A stretch of DNA of 64,000 bases from Methanomassiliicoccaceae archaeon UBA421 (lineage in GTDB: Archaea > Thermoplasmatota > Thermoplasmata > Methanomassiliicoccales > Methanomethylophilaceae). The notes under the pieces were generated by a model. That model had not been told where the DNA came from. It saw only the letters and a list, made by a program, of their open reading frames with translations, and did not search any database. The translations under genes and the position numbers were made by a program. Shown in pieces: positions 25,782 to 34,665 of this stretch. Location of the stretch: contig DAHB01000005.1 in NCBI GenBank assembly GCA_002498365.1, positions 154,834-218,833 on the forward strand. The letters are read 5' to 3'. How positions within the stretch are numbered: the first letter of the stretch is position 1; each line of letters starts with the position of its first letter.

Positions 25782-26153
25782 ATGACAGTTAGACCTAAGA
25801 TCGTAAAAGCCGGCTTCGGGTTCGGCATTCTGGGCGGTTTGATCGCCGGCATCGCAGCATTGATGGCCTTCGCTCCCGAGACGGCGGCGACGGCCAATAT
25901 GTGGCTGGGATTCCTGGTCGTAGTGCTTTTCTTCGCTCTCGGAGGAATGTTCAAGACGGAGGGCTCGGTAAGCTGGGGCGTAGTCGTGTTCATGGCGGCC
26001 CTGGCCACCGGCGTGACGGTAGCCGTCACCATGTTCGAGGCGATGGACATCTGGTTCGGGATCATCCTCACGGTAATCGGTGTGATCGAGATCGTGATTG
26101 CCGCCAACTCCATGACCGGACGCTGGATAAAGACGGACAGGCTCCTCGGTTAA
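25782..26153 (+). CDS. Small four-segment membrane protein
   Basis: A 123-residue hydrophobic protein with about four spans (11-33, 40-58, 66-86, 90-110) and short polar ends. The family is not recognised. ATG 25782 is chosen because AGGT lies seven nt upstream. It follows the 25181 gene after 22 bases, so the two are probably one transcript, which seems to end at the hairpin at 26162-26190. Confidence 0.65.
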   Translation: MTVRPKIVKAGFGFGILGGLIAGIAALMAFAPETAATANMWLGFLVVVLFFALGGMFKTEGSVSWGVVVFMAALATGVTVAVTMFEAMDIWFGIILTVIGVIEIVIAANSMTGRWIKTDRLLG

Positions 26154-26161
26154 ACAATAAC

Positions 26162-26190
26162 GCCGCCCGGACGTTCCGGGCGGCTATTTT
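26162..26190 (+). terminator. Intrinsic-type terminator hairpin
   Basis: GCCGCCCGGA (26162-26171) pairs perfectly with TCCGGGCGGC (26175-26184) around a CGT loop, followed by TATTTT. It lies nine bases after the stop of the small membrane protein gene and before the ribK promoter. Confidence 0.75.
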
Positions 26191-26230
26191 CTATATACCA
26201 AATATAATCTACCTACAATAAAAACGGTAG

Positions 26231-26238
26231 TTTTATAA
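26231..26238 (+). promoter_or_regulatory. TATA box of ribK
   Basis: TTTTATAA is centred about 27 bases before the GTG at 26261, so the message should be leaderless. This supports GTG as the real start. Confidence 0.6.
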
Positions 26239-26260
26239 CTGTTTTTTTCCATCGAGATAC

Positions 26261-26917
26261 GTGGACGATAAATACACCTCCGCGCTGAAAAGGATAGCTT
26301 TGCTTGGCGGAATGGAAGATTATATCGCTGTATCCTCCAGGGAACTGGGGGATACACTTGAAATGAGCCAGCAGTCCGCCTCCAAGCGGATATTGGAGCT
26401 TCTCGACGAGAAACTGATAGTTCGCGACCTGGGAGCCAGGAGACAGCGCATAAAGCTGACCCAGAAGGGGATCGACGAGCTGAAACGGGAGTACAACGAA
26501 TACCGCAGGATATTCGAGCTCACCGACCATGTCACCCTCAAGGGCCACGTCGCCTCCGGCATGGGCGAGGGAGGATACTACATATCCCAGCCCGGCTACA
26601 TCGAGCAATTCCAGAACAAGCTGGGCTTCAGGCCTTTCGAAGGCACCCTCAACATTGCCGTCAACAAAGAGGACACGGGTAAACTGGAAGTGCTCAGGGG
26701 GACGGCCGGGCAGCTGATAAACGGCTTCGAGAGCGAGGGGCGCACCTTCGGTAACGTAGTCGCCTACAAGGCCAAGATAAAGAACATCGACTGCGCCATC
26801 GTGGTGCCTGAAAGGTCACATTACGCAGACGTGATCGAAGTAGTATGCCAGTACCACCTGAGGCGCACCCTCAGCCTCAGCGACCGGGACCCCATCGAGG
26901 TCAGGGTCAACATCTGA
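26261..26917 (+). CDS. ribK: CTP-dependent riboflavin kinase with N-terminal HTH
   Basis: A 218-residue protein. The first 85 residues form a MarR-like winged helix (SSRELGDTLEMSQQSASKRI, RRQRIKLTQKGIDEL). The rest is the archaeal CTP-dependent riboflavin kinase, which makes FMN (LKGHVASGMGEGGYYIS, FRPFEGTLNIAVN, CAIVVPERSHY). The HTH may let it sense flavin and control transcription, as proposed for similar fusions. The GTG start is supported by a TATA box about 27 bases upstream. Confidence 0.92.
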   Translation: MDDKYTSALKRIALLGGMEDYIAVSSRELGDTLEMSQQSASKRILELLDEKLIVRDLGARRQRIKLTQKGIDELKREYNEYRRIFELTDHVTLKGHVASGMGEGGYYISQPGYIEQFQNKLGFRPFEGTLNIAVNKEDTGKLEVLRGTAGQLINGFESEGRTFGNVVAYKAKIKNIDCAIVVPERSHYADVIEVVCQYHLRRTLSLSDRDPIEVRVNI

Positions 26918-26920
26918 TCT

Positions 26921-27727
26921 TCATCCGAGGTTCTTCATAACCGACCTGAAGATCATCATGCCGTCCCCCTCTTCGGGGCCCGGGTTCCTCGTCCAGTCGG
27001 GACGGGTGAAACGTGTCATTACACGCTCCGGATGGGGCATCATACCGAGTATGTTACCTGCGGGATTGCATATTCCTGCAATGTCAGAGGGCGAGCCGTT
27101 GGGATTCCACGGATAATCGGCGTCGCTTCCGTCGGGATTGACGTAGCGGAACACTATCTGACCGTTGTCCTCCAGCTTGCTTACGAAATCCGGGTCGTTG
27201 CTCATGAGCTTGCCCTCGGCGTGCGCAGAGGGGAACATCACCAAGCTTTTCTTCGGTATCTCGGACACGAACAGACATTTTCCGCGGTCGTCGTTCCTGA
27301 GGACCGTGGGTCGGCATTCGAACCTTCCCGAATCGTTGGTATACAGGGCGGCGGTCGGGGTTTCTGACATGGCCCCTTCCAATGCGGGCAGAAGACCCAG
27401 TTCCACCAGGATCTGGAATCCGTTGCACACTCCTAGCACCGGCTTTCCGGACTCGACGAAGCTCTTCAGCTGGGGGCCCATCACGCTTTTGATCCTCGCG
27501 GCGAATATCGCACCGGCCCTTACGTAGTCTCCCGCGGAGAACCCTCCGGGGAACGCGAGTATATCATAATCCTCCAGGCTCCGGCCGAGGCCCGCGGGGG
27601 CGTTCTCCTCCATCTGCTTGAGATGGACCTTCTCTGGAACGGCGCCTACCATGCTGAAGGCGTCTGCCATCTCGTCCTCGCAGTTCGTACCCTCTATCCT
27701 CAGCACGCACACCTTGACTTCTTTCAT
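26921..27727 (-). CDS. purQ: Phosphoribosylformylglycinamidine synthase subunit PurQ
   Basis: A 268-residue class I glutamine amidotransferase that feeds ammonia to PurL. It has IEGTNCEDEMADAF (N-terminus), the PGGFSAGDYVRAG loop, the nucleophile Cys in VLGVCNGFQILVELG, and the His-Pro-Glu end MMPHPERVM. ATG 27727 is chosen because it overlaps the purL stop (ATGA). It is the last gene of purS-purL-purQ. It nearly abuts the convergent ribK gene. Confidence 0.94.
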   Translation of the reverse strand: MKEVKVCVLRIEGTNCEDEMADAFSMVGAVPEKVHLKQMEENAPAGLGRSLEDYDILAFPGGFSAGDYVRAGAIFAARIKSVMGPQLKSFVESGKPVLGVCNGFQILVELGLLPALEGAMSETPTAALYTNDSGRFECRPTVLRNDDRGKCLFVSEIPKKSLVMFPSAHAEGKLMSNDPDFVSKLEDNGQIVFRYVNPDGSDADYPWNPNGSPSDIAGICNPAGNILGMMPHPERVMTRFTRPDWTRNPGPEEGDGMMIFRSVMKNLG

Positions 27728-30054
27728 GATTGTCCCCCCATGACCTTCCAGATAGGGTCGTTCCAAGCTTTGCGCAACTCCTCGACCTCGATTATCACTC
27801 CGGAGTCCCTTATGTTCATCGAATTTCCGCCCGTCTTTCCTATTTTATGGGCAGAGCCTCCCATTATCTTCTCGAACTCCTCGGCGTTCTCTTCCGATAC
27901 CTCGGCTATCCAGCGCGTGTTGCTCTCCGAATACAGCACCTTCCGGGGCGACATGTCGGCCGCCTTCCTGAGGTCCAGGACCGCGCCGGTCTGTCCCGAG
28001 ATGCACATCTCTGCCACGGCGACGGCTATGCCGCCGTCCGAGCAGTCGTGGCAGCCGGAAATGAGACGCCTGTCCATGGCTTCGAGTGTCTTTCCTGTGA
28101 GTTCGCGGACGTTGTCGACGTCGACGGACGGTACAACGCCCTGCTTCCCTCCGAAGACACGATAGAGCAGCGATCCGCCCATCTCCTCTTTGGTCTCGCC
28201 TATGACGTATATCCTGTTGCCGGGTCCCTTGAAGTCTGCTGTGACGGCCTTCGATATGTCATCGATGATGCCGCAGCACATCATCATGGGCGTGGGGAGC
28301 ACCGATGCTCCTCCAGGGGCCTCGTTGTAGAGGCTGACGTTGCCCGACGGGATGGGTATGTTGAGGGCCTTCGCGAAATCGCCTATTCCGCGGACGGCCT
28401 CCCTGAACTCCCCCAGTCTTTCGGGCCTCTCCGGGTTGCCGAAGTTCAGGCAGTCGGTCAGAGCATTGGGCATGGCGCCGACTGCTACCACGTTGCGCCA
28501 GGCCTCGTCCACCGAGGACATCCCTCCTCTGTACGGGTCCAGCGAAGTGAACCAGGGATTGCATCCTATGGCGGCGGCCAGGCCTTTGAGGCTCGACGGA
28601 ACGGGGCGGAGGACCGATGCGTCTCCCGGCCCGGTCCTGTTCATCTCGCCGACCATGGGGTGCAGGACGGTGGCCGCCCGGACCTCGTGGTCGTACTGCC
28701 TTATCGCCCACTCTTTCGACGCCACGTTGGGATCGGAGAGCAGTCTGAGGATCACCGTGCGGTCGTCGGGAAGGCGGGGGGAGCGCTCGTTCTCCATCGA
28801 CGAGACCTGCGGATCGACATATGGCCTGTTATAAAGAGGGCCCGTGGTCAGGAAATGCTGGTCCATATCGAATATCTGCTCCCCGTGCCAGAATATGCGG
28901 GTGCGCCTGGTGCCCGTGGTCATCGCCACGGGCGTCGCCAGCACATCCCAGGAATCGAAGACGGCAAGGACCTTTTCCAGGTTCTCCGGCTTGCAGGTGC
29001 ACATCATGCGCTCCTGGGACTCGGAGACCCATATCTCCCAGGGTGCCAGCCCGGACTCCTTGAGGGGGACCTTTTCCAGGTTCACGTCGGCCCCGCATCC
29101 CGCATCGAGGGCCATCTCCCCTACGACGCAGCTGAGCCCTCCTCCGCCCAGGTCCTTCATGCCGGTGATGAGGTGCTTTGCGTTAACCTCGAAGCATGCG
29201 TGCATGACGGGCTCTTTGGTGATGGGGTCGCCCAGCTGCACCGCGCCCCTCGAGTCTTCGTCGGACGTTTCCGTGAGGTCGCGGGAGGCGAAGTTCACCC
29301 CGTGTATACCGTCGCGGCCGGTGCGGCCGCCGATGAGCACCATGACCTCTCCTGGCCCGCCGGCATAGTTCTTGGCAAGGTCGCTGCGTTTAACTATACC
29401 CAGGCATGCGACGTTCACCAGGCAGTTACCGGTATACCTCTCGTCGAAGAACATGCCTCCGGTGATGGTCGGTATCCCGACCCTGTTTCCATAATCTCTT
29501 ATCCCCGAGACCACTCCGCTCATCAGATAGCGGGGGTGTTTTGTGCCGGGAGGCAGTTCGCCCTTTCTGTCGGGATGCCCGAAGCACAGAGGGTCTGCCA
29601 ATGCGATGGGCTGAGCCCCCATGCACACCACGTCCCTGAGTATCCCGCCTATCCCCGTCGCCGCCCCTCCGTAGGGCTCCACCGCGGACGGGTGGTTGTG
29701 GCTCTCGATCCTGAGCGCATATCCATGGTCTTCGTCGAACACCATCACTCCGGCGTCGCCCCTGGAAAGGACGTCTTCGCGCCCTATCCCGAAGACGAAC
29801 TCCTTCAGTATGGCCTTAGAGCTCTTGTAGCAGCAATGCTCGCTCCATGCCTGGCCCAGGGACTGGAGCTCGATGTCCGTGGGCTCTCTGCCTTCTTTGA
29901 CGAAGTACTCCTTGATCGTCTTCATCTCGTCGAGGGACAGGCTAAGGGCCATGTCGCCGGAAATCTTCACAAGGTCTTCGTCGGAAGCCTCTCTCACCGA
30001 GACGTCGAAGAGCTCGTAGGGCTTGTCGCGTCTGGTCATCGGGTCCTTGACCAT
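27724..30054 (-). CDS. purL: Phosphoribosylformylglycinamidine synthase subunit PurL
   Basis: A 776-residue ATP-dependent synthetase for FGAM in purine synthesis. Clear segments include EHCCYKSSKAILK near the N-terminus, RIESHNHPSAVEPYGGAATG, GGRTGRDGIHGVNFASRDL, DLGGGGLSCVVGEMA and, late, SGCHDCSDGGIAVAVAEMC. It is the small PurL type that works with separate PurS and PurQ. The ATG at 30054 lies four bases after the purS stop; ATG 30039 is an alternative. A 782-residue frame on the opposite strand is a shadow of this gene. Confidence 0.95.
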   Translation of the reverse strand: MVKDPMTRRDKPYELFDVSVREASDEDLVKISGDMALSLSLDEMKTIKEYFVKEGREPTDIELQSLGQAWSEHCCYKSSKAILKEFVFGIGREDVLSRGDAGVMVFDEDHGYALRIESHNHPSAVEPYGGAATGIGGILRDVVCMGAQPIALADPLCFGHPDRKGELPPGTKHPRYLMSGVVSGIRDYGNRVGIPTITGGMFFDERYTGNCLVNVACLGIVKRSDLAKNYAGGPGEVMVLIGGRTGRDGIHGVNFASRDLTETSDEDSRGAVQLGDPITKEPVMHACFEVNAKHLITGMKDLGGGGLSCVVGEMALDAGCGADVNLEKVPLKESGLAPWEIWVSESQERMMCTCKPENLEKVLAVFDSWDVLATPVAMTTGTRRTRIFWHGEQIFDMDQHFLTTGPLYNRPYVDPQVSSMENERSPRLPDDRTVILRLLSDPNVASKEWAIRQYDHEVRAATVLHPMVGEMNRTGPGDASVLRPVPSSLKGLAAAIGCNPWFTSLDPYRGGMSSVDEAWRNVVAVGAMPNALTDCLNFGNPERPERLGEFREAVRGIGDFAKALNIPIPSGNVSLYNEAPGGASVLPTPMMMCCGIIDDISKAVTADFKGPGNRIYVIGETKEEMGGSLLYRVFGGKQGVVPSVDVDNVRELTGKTLEAMDRRLISGCHDCSDGGIAVAVAEMCISGQTGAVLDLRKAADMSPRKVLYSESNTRWIAEVSEENAEEFEKIMGGSAHKIGKTGGNSMNIRDSGVIIEVEELRKAWNDPIWKVMGGQS

Positions 30055-30058
30055 TTGA

Positions 30059-30298
30059 TCATCTCACGGTCACTTTGAAGTTCTGTATCACGGGGTTCGC
30101 GAGGAGCTTTTTGCACATCTCCTCTCCCTCGGAGACCGCTTCCTCGTCGGTCCCTTCGACTTCGATGTCGTAGACCTTAACGGTCTTTACCTCGCCGACA
30201 CCTTCGAATCCCAGGGATTCCAAGGCCTTCTTGGTGTTTTTGCCCTCGGGGTCTGCCACCCCTTTCTTGAGCTCAATGCGGATCTCTATTACTGCCAT
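30059..30298 (-). CDS. purS: Phosphoribosylformylglycinamidine synthase subunit PurS
   Basis: A 79-residue PurS, the small protein that bridges PurL and PurQ. The pattern VIEIRIELKKGVADPEGKNT, ALESLGFEGVGEVKTVKVYD and a final NPVIQNFKV strand is typical. It leads the purSLQ operon. ATATTAAT on the minus strand (30323-30330) is about 27 bases before the ATG, suggesting a leaderless transcript. Confidence 0.94.
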   Translation of the reverse strand: MAVIEIRIELKKGVADPEGKNTKKALESLGFEGVGEVKTVKVYDIEVEGTDEEAVSEGEEMCKKLLANPVIQNFKVTVR

Positions 30299-30322
30299 TG
30301 TTACGAGTAATTGCGCGCACCG

Positions 30323-30330
30323 ATTAATAT
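30323..30330 (-). promoter_or_regulatory. TATA box of the purSLQ operon
   Basis: ATATTAAT on the minus strand is centred about 28 bases before the purS ATG at 30298, the spacing seen before several other operon starts in the window. Confidence 0.5.
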
Positions 30331-30340
30331 GTTATGAAAA

Positions 30341-31108
30341 TCAGGGTAGGGAACGCTTCCTTCCGAAGACGAGATATCCCGTGTGTCCCAACATCTCGAA
30401 GGACGGGCGGACTCCCCCCGGATGGACCTCCATGCCCCTCTGGAGATTCTCCATGGCCTTCACTCCGGCGAAGCCGCGCTCCCTCAGTGCCAGCACAGAA
30501 GACTCGAGCTGGTTGGCGTTCGGTACGTATATGCATATCCTCCCTCCCGGCCTGAGATGCGGCAGCATGTTGTCAAGGGCGAGCCACGGGTCCGGCATGT
30601 CCATGGTCAGAGCATCGGCGGTGCATTCGAATTCGACGTTCTTCGCATCTCCGATCGCGCAATCCCAGCATGCATCGGCGCCTGTACGCGAAACGTTGCG
30701 TCTGGCTCTTTTTGCGTTCTCCTCTTTGAGCTCCACTGTAAGAACCTTTCCTGCCGGCGCGACCGAATTCAGAAGCGCGGTCGTCAGTCCTCCGGAGCCT
30801 GCGCCCACCTCTATTACCGTCACTCCGCTCCTTATATCGCAGTTGAGGATTATCGTCGCCGCGTCCTTGGGAGTGATTATCTGCGCCCCCCTGTCCAGGG
30901 ACTCGATGAGCTCTATGACGCCAGGCCTGAATACGGTGAAATCCGTTCCCGCTATCTTCACGGGAGAGCCGTCTTCCGCTTCTGCGAACTTGGAGCCGTC
31001 CACCGTTCCCAGCGACTGGACCTTTATCATTCCGAAAGACATCTTGAACCAGTATCTCTTGCCCGAGCTGTCCTCCAGGTAGACCGCCTCTCCTTCTTGG
31101 AACGCCAT
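30341..31108 (-). CDS. trmI: tRNA (adenine-N1)-methyltransferase TrmI
   Basis: A 255-residue SAM-dependent enzyme that methylates A57/A58 in the T-loop of archaeal tRNAs. The N-terminal small beta domain is followed by ITPKDAATIIL, the SAM loop VIEVGAGSGGLTTALL (about 98-113), VELKEENAKRARRN and the family motif MDMPDPW (about 149-155). It sits 37 bases after proS in the same direction and is probably in the prs-proS-trmI operon. Confidence 0.9.
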   Translation of the reverse strand: MAFQEGEAVYLEDSSGKRYWFKMSFGMIKVQSLGTVDGSKFAEAEDGSPVKIAGTDFTVFRPGVIELIESLDRGAQIITPKDAATIILNCDIRSGVTVIEVGAGSGGLTTALLNSVAPAGKVLTVELKEENAKRARRNVSRTGADACWDCAIGDAKNVEFECTADALTMDMPDPWLALDNMLPHLRPGGRICIYVPNANQLESSVLALRERGFAGVKAMENLQRGMEVHPGGVRPSFEMLGHTGYLVFGRKRSLP

Positions 31109-31145
31109 GGATGTCCGATGTCCTCCGGAGTAATACTTGTTGCGC

Positions 31146-32570
31146 TCACATCGTATGGGCGGCGTACGCCTGCTTCTCCGATTCCTTGCCGCAGACGATG
31201 CATTTTCCAGGGAACGCCTGCGCCCCGTAGGGTGTGCCCAGTATCTTAAATCCCGTTGAATCCTCGAACTTGTGGCCGCACTCGGGGCTTCCGCACCAGC
31301 ACATCCTCAGGATCCTGTCCGTCTTGGTTTCGTCGAGCTCCCCCTTCGGAACGTCCTTTAACGACGAGATGTCGGTCACGCTGGAATCCTGGACGGACCT
31401 GGCCCTTGCATAAAGCGTCGCCGAGATGTCGTCGAGCAGCATCCTGGTGCCTGCCGACACGGAGTCCATGGCTATGGCCCCCTTCTCCCCGGTGTCCCTC
31501 CTGGCGAAGGAGACCACTCCGTTCTCCAGGTCCCTGGCTCCGATCTCGATGCGCAGAGGCGCTCCGCGCATCTCCCACTCGTAGTACTTGGCGCCCGGCC
31601 TTTCGTTCCTGTCGTCGAGCTTGGACCTTATCCCCGATCTGTTGAGTATGTCGGTGACCAGCTTGCAGGCGTCCGTGACCTGCTCCGGCGCCTTCTTGGA
31701 TATTATCGGTATGATGACTGCCTGGAACGGCGCTATCGGCGGAGGGAGTATCAGGCCTTTGTCGTCGCCGTGGACCCCAACGACCGCTCCCAGGAGGCGC
31801 TCGCTCATTCCGAAAGTGGTCTGGTGGGCGTGCTTGTGCTCTCCGTCGAGGTCTTCGTAAGTAATGTCGTAAGGCACCGAGAAGTTGGTGCGGTAGTGGT
31901 GTATGGATCCTATCTGAAGCGTCCTGCCGTTGGGCATGACCGTGTCTATCCCCACGGTGTAGTATGCGCCGGGGAACTTATCCCAGTCGGTGCGCACCAG
32001 TAGGAAGTGGGGTAGGCAGAGCTCGCGGGAGATCTTCTCCAGAATTTCGATGTCCTCCTCTATCTGGCACTGTGCGTCCTCTTCGGTCGTGTGACACGTG
32101 TGGGACTCGAAGAAATGGATCTCGCGGACCCTTATGAATGCACGGGTCTGCTTGGTCTCGTAGCGGAAGGTGTTGACGATCTGATATATCTTGAGAGGCA
32201 GGTCCTGATGCGACCTTATCCAGAGCGAGAACATGGGGTACATCGCCGTCTCGGAGGTGGGCCTGACCACCAGCGGAACGTCGAGCTCGTTCTCTCCCGC
32301 CCGGGTGACCCAGTATACCTCGGCATCGAACCCTTTTATGTGCTCCTTCTCCTTCTTGAACTCCGTCTCCGGGATCAGGAGAGGGAAGTTGACCTCGCCG
32401 TGGCCCGTGGCGTCCAGCTCCCTGCGGGTGTAGGAGTCGATCATGGTCATGACCTTCCATCCGTAGGGGGTCCATACGTTCATTCCCTTGATCGGGTATC
32501 TTTTGTCGCAGAGGCCCGCGGCCTCCACGATCTCATTGTACCATTCGCTGAAATTCTCTTCCTTTTTCAT
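31146..32570 (-). CDS. proS: Prolyl-tRNA synthetase (archaeal/eukaryotic type)
   Basis: A 474-residue class II synthetase. Motif 1 and substrate loops are visible as GHGEVNFPLLIPETE, RPTSETAMYPMFSLWI and NTFRYETKQTRAFIRVREIHFFE. The anticodon domain follows, and the C-terminal zinc-like region CWCGSPECG and CIVCGKE marks the archaeal type. It has no editing insert. It starts four bases after the prs stop. Confidence 0.95.
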   Translation of the reverse strand: MKKEENFSEWYNEIVEAAGLCDKRYPIKGMNVWTPYGWKVMTMIDSYTRRELDATGHGEVNFPLLIPETEFKKEKEHIKGFDAEVYWVTRAGENELDVPLVVRPTSETAMYPMFSLWIRSHQDLPLKIYQIVNTFRYETKQTRAFIRVREIHFFESHTCHTTEEDAQCQIEEDIEILEKISRELCLPHFLLVRTDWDKFPGAYYTVGIDTVMPNGRTLQIGSIHHYRTNFSVPYDITYEDLDGEHKHAHQTTFGMSERLLGAVVGVHGDDKGLILPPPIAPFQAVIIPIISKKAPEQVTDACKLVTDILNRSGIRSKLDDRNERPGAKYYEWEMRGAPLRIEIGARDLENGVVSFARRDTGEKGAIAMDSVSAGTRMLLDDISATLYARARSVQDSSVTDISSLKDVPKGELDETKTDRILRMCWCGSPECGHKFEDSTGFKILGTPYGAQAFPGKCIVCGKESEKQAYAAHTM

Positions 32571-32574
32571 GGGT

Positions 32575-33429
32575 TCACCGCTTAAGCGCCTCGGCGATTA
32601 TCGGTGCGACCGATATATGGGAGAGCTCGTTCTCGAGGGTGTTGCAGCAGAGGATCGAATCCAGCGAGCTGCCCGTGAGCCTCTCGATGGCGTTGCTGAC
32701 GAAGACGCCGTGGGTGCATGCCACGGAGATCGATTCCGCACCGGCCTCCCTCAGGGCGTGGGCGGCGGCGATGATCGTGCCGCCGGTAGATATCATGTCG
32801 TCCACGATCAGCACGTTCTTGCCTTTGCAGTCGACCACCGCCGGCGCTATCTGGACGTCGGACCCGGATAGACGGGTCTTCTGAAGGTGGTCGTACTTGA
32901 GGCCGAGCCTGTCGGCCACGTCTTTGGCGCGCCCTATGGCGCCCAGGTCCGGTGACAGGACCAGGTCTATACCCTTGTCCTTGAAGTATTCAGCTATCGC
33001 CCCTGCGGCCTTGAGGTCCTGGTGTGAGCACTTGAAGTAGTCGAGGACGGACTCCTTGTGGATGTCGACCGTTATAACGTGGTCGCAGTCGAGGCCCAGA
33101 TGCCTGGTCATGACCCTTGCGCTCTCCGGCTCTCCGAGCTTGAAGACACGGTCCTGTCTGGCATATCCGAAGTACGGTATGACCAGCGTTATCGTCTTGG
33201 CGCCCAGGCGCCTGACGGCGTCCTGCAGCAGGAACATTTCGATAAGGTTCCCGTCCGGGTATGTGTTCTGGACTATAACGACGTCGTCGTTCAGCTCTTT
33301 GTTGTCTATCCTTGTGTAGCATTCCCCGTCGGGGAATCGGGTTGTGGCTGCCTGCACATACGTGTACCCGAGAGTGGAGGCCAGCTCTTTGGCGAGGTCT
33401 CTGGATGACGATCCGCCTACGATTATCAT
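32575..33429 (-). CDS. prs: Ribose-phosphate pyrophosphokinase
   Basis: A 284-residue PRPP synthase, the short archaeal (class III-like) form. It has RFPDGECYTRI near 28, YFGYARQDR near 95, HKESVLDYF, SPDLGAIGRAKDVAD and the PRPP loop VLIVDDMISTGGTIIAAA (about 207-224). PRPP feeds NadC and the purine genes of the same window. An AT-rich element about 27 bases above the ATG suggests this is the operon's first gene. Confidence 0.94.
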   Translation of the reverse strand: MIIVGGSSSRDLAKELASTLGYTYVQAATTRFPDGECYTRIDNKELNDDVVIVQNTYPDGNLIEMFLLQDAVRRLGAKTITLVIPYFGYARQDRVFKLGEPESARVMTRHLGLDCDHVITVDIHKESVLDYFKCSHQDLKAAGAIAEYFKDKGIDLVLSPDLGAIGRAKDVADRLGLKYDHLQKTRLSGSDVQIAPAVVDCKGKNVLIVDDMISTGGTIIAAAHALREAGAESISVACTHGVFVSNAIERLTGSSLDSILCCNTLENELSHISVAPIIAEALKR

Positions 33430-33521
33430 GTCTCCGCGATATCCATCGGATGATATTATCTTATCTGATTTCCGGCTGACCGCTCACTAACGTTATATCG
33501 GACGAACCGCATCATCTGGGT

Positions 33522-33821
33522 ATGCCCGTGCAGGACGTAGTGACCGAAGAGAGGATAGAACGCTATCTGGACATAACGGCCAGGGCAATGGCCAAACTGA
33601 AGATCGCCGCTCCCGAGAGGTCCTTCGGCAGGAAGATGGCCGATGACTTCCTGAACATGGCCGCTTCGTATTACGAGGACGCGAAACATTTCCGGGACGT
33701 GGGGGACCTTGTCACTGCTTTCGCCGCCGTCAACTACGCCCACGGGTGGCTCGACTGCGGAGCTCGCATAGGGCTTTTCGACGTGGGCGGAGACGATGTC
33801 CTGTTCACCTTGTTCGAATGA
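33522..33821 (+). CDS. DUF357-family protein
   Basis: A 99-residue, mostly helical protein matching archaeal DUF357 (AASYYEDAKHFRDVGDLVTAF, NYAHGWLDCGARIGLF). Its function is unknown. GTTATATCG about 27 bases before the ATG suggests a leaderless start. Its last 17 bases overlap the 3' end of the convergent pantoate kinase gene. Confidence 0.8.
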   Translation: MPVQDVVTEERIERYLDITARAMAKLKIAAPERSFGRKMADDFLNMAASYYEDAKHFRDVGDLVTAFAAVNYAHGWLDCGARIGLFDVGGDDVLFTLFE

Positions 33822-34665
33822 TCCCCGCCTCTTCGGGAACGGCGTTGCATGACACCGCCCAAACGTCGCCTATTACGGACCTCGCCTCCGACACCGGGGC
33901 ATTGGTGAATATGCTGTTGCCTAGCATGCACATGGCAGCCATGAACCCTTTTTCTTCCAGCGCCTCGATGGCCGCATCTGTCTCCCTGCTCCTTACTCCG
34001 GCCTCGGCGGAGAATCTGTTGGATATCTTGAACAGGCTCTCCAGAGAGGGCCTCTCGAGATATTCCTGCATTGCATCGGAACCGGCGTTCCTGATGTCCA
34101 CGTACTTCTCCCTCTCCGAGAGGACGTCCTTGGTCTCCAGGGGGGAGCCCAGGACGGCAAGCGTGACCCTTCCCACGTTGACGCGGAAATCCTCCACCTT
34201 CCCGAAGGGAGGTATGCCCGCAACGGTCCTTACGGGCTGCTGGCAGTTTGCCATTATTCCGGCGACGTCCCCCCTCCCCCCTCCCCCGAGAAGATCCGCC
34301 ACATGAGCGATGCGGTAGGCTTCGGTCTTGCTTCTGCCGGTGATCTGGCACATGCAGATTGCTACGGCCACTGCATCCGCGGCCGACATTCCGAATCCCT
34401 GCCCCACGGGCAGGTCGTGCCTTACGTTTATCTCGTATCCTCCTGACGGGTCGATGGACCTTACGACCTTCCTGATGATGTCGTCGCTTCCTGTACCGTC
34501 GTTGACCTTGGTGACCATTGCGTTACCTGGGACGGGATTTACTTTGACGGTCGTCCCGAGGCTGAGCCTGATGCCTGCTCCCCTCGACCCCGCACTGAGG
34601 GGGTCGAGGGACGTTATCGGCTGAAAGAAGCAGGTTACGTGTCCCGGGCAGAACGCTGATATCAT
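33805..34665 (-). CDS. Pantoate kinase (archaeal CoA pathway)
   Basis: A 286-residue GHMP-type kinase that phosphorylates pantoate, the first dedicated step of the archaeal CoA route. FCPGHVTCFFQP at the N-terminus, DPLSAGSRGAGIRLSLG and the GHMP loop PVGQGFGMSAADAVAVA are typical. ATG 34665 is chosen because it overlaps the coaBC stop (ATGA). The longer open frame upstream lies antisense in register with coaBC and is not used. Phosphopantothenate synthetase is not in view. Confidence 0.87.
   Translation of the reverse strand: MISAFCPGHVTCFFQPITSLDPLSAGSRGAGIRLSLGTTVKVNPVPGNAMVTKVNDGTGSDDIIRKVVRSIDPSGGYEINVRHDLPVGQGFGMSAADAVAVAICMCQITGRSKTEAYRIAHVADLLGGGGRGDVAGIMANCQQPVRTVAGIPPFGKVEDFRVNVGRVTLAVLGSPLETKDVLSEREKYVDIRNAGSDAMQEYLERPSLESLFKISNRFSAEAGVRSRETDAAIEALEEKGFMAAMCMLGNSIFTNAPVSEARSVIGDVWAVSCNAVPEEAGIIRTR

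Noticed and set aside
27730..30078. A 782-residue open frame antisense to purL
   Set aside because: It mirrors purL codons, has no family motifs and has the low-complexity His/Arg/Gly make-up of a shadow frame.
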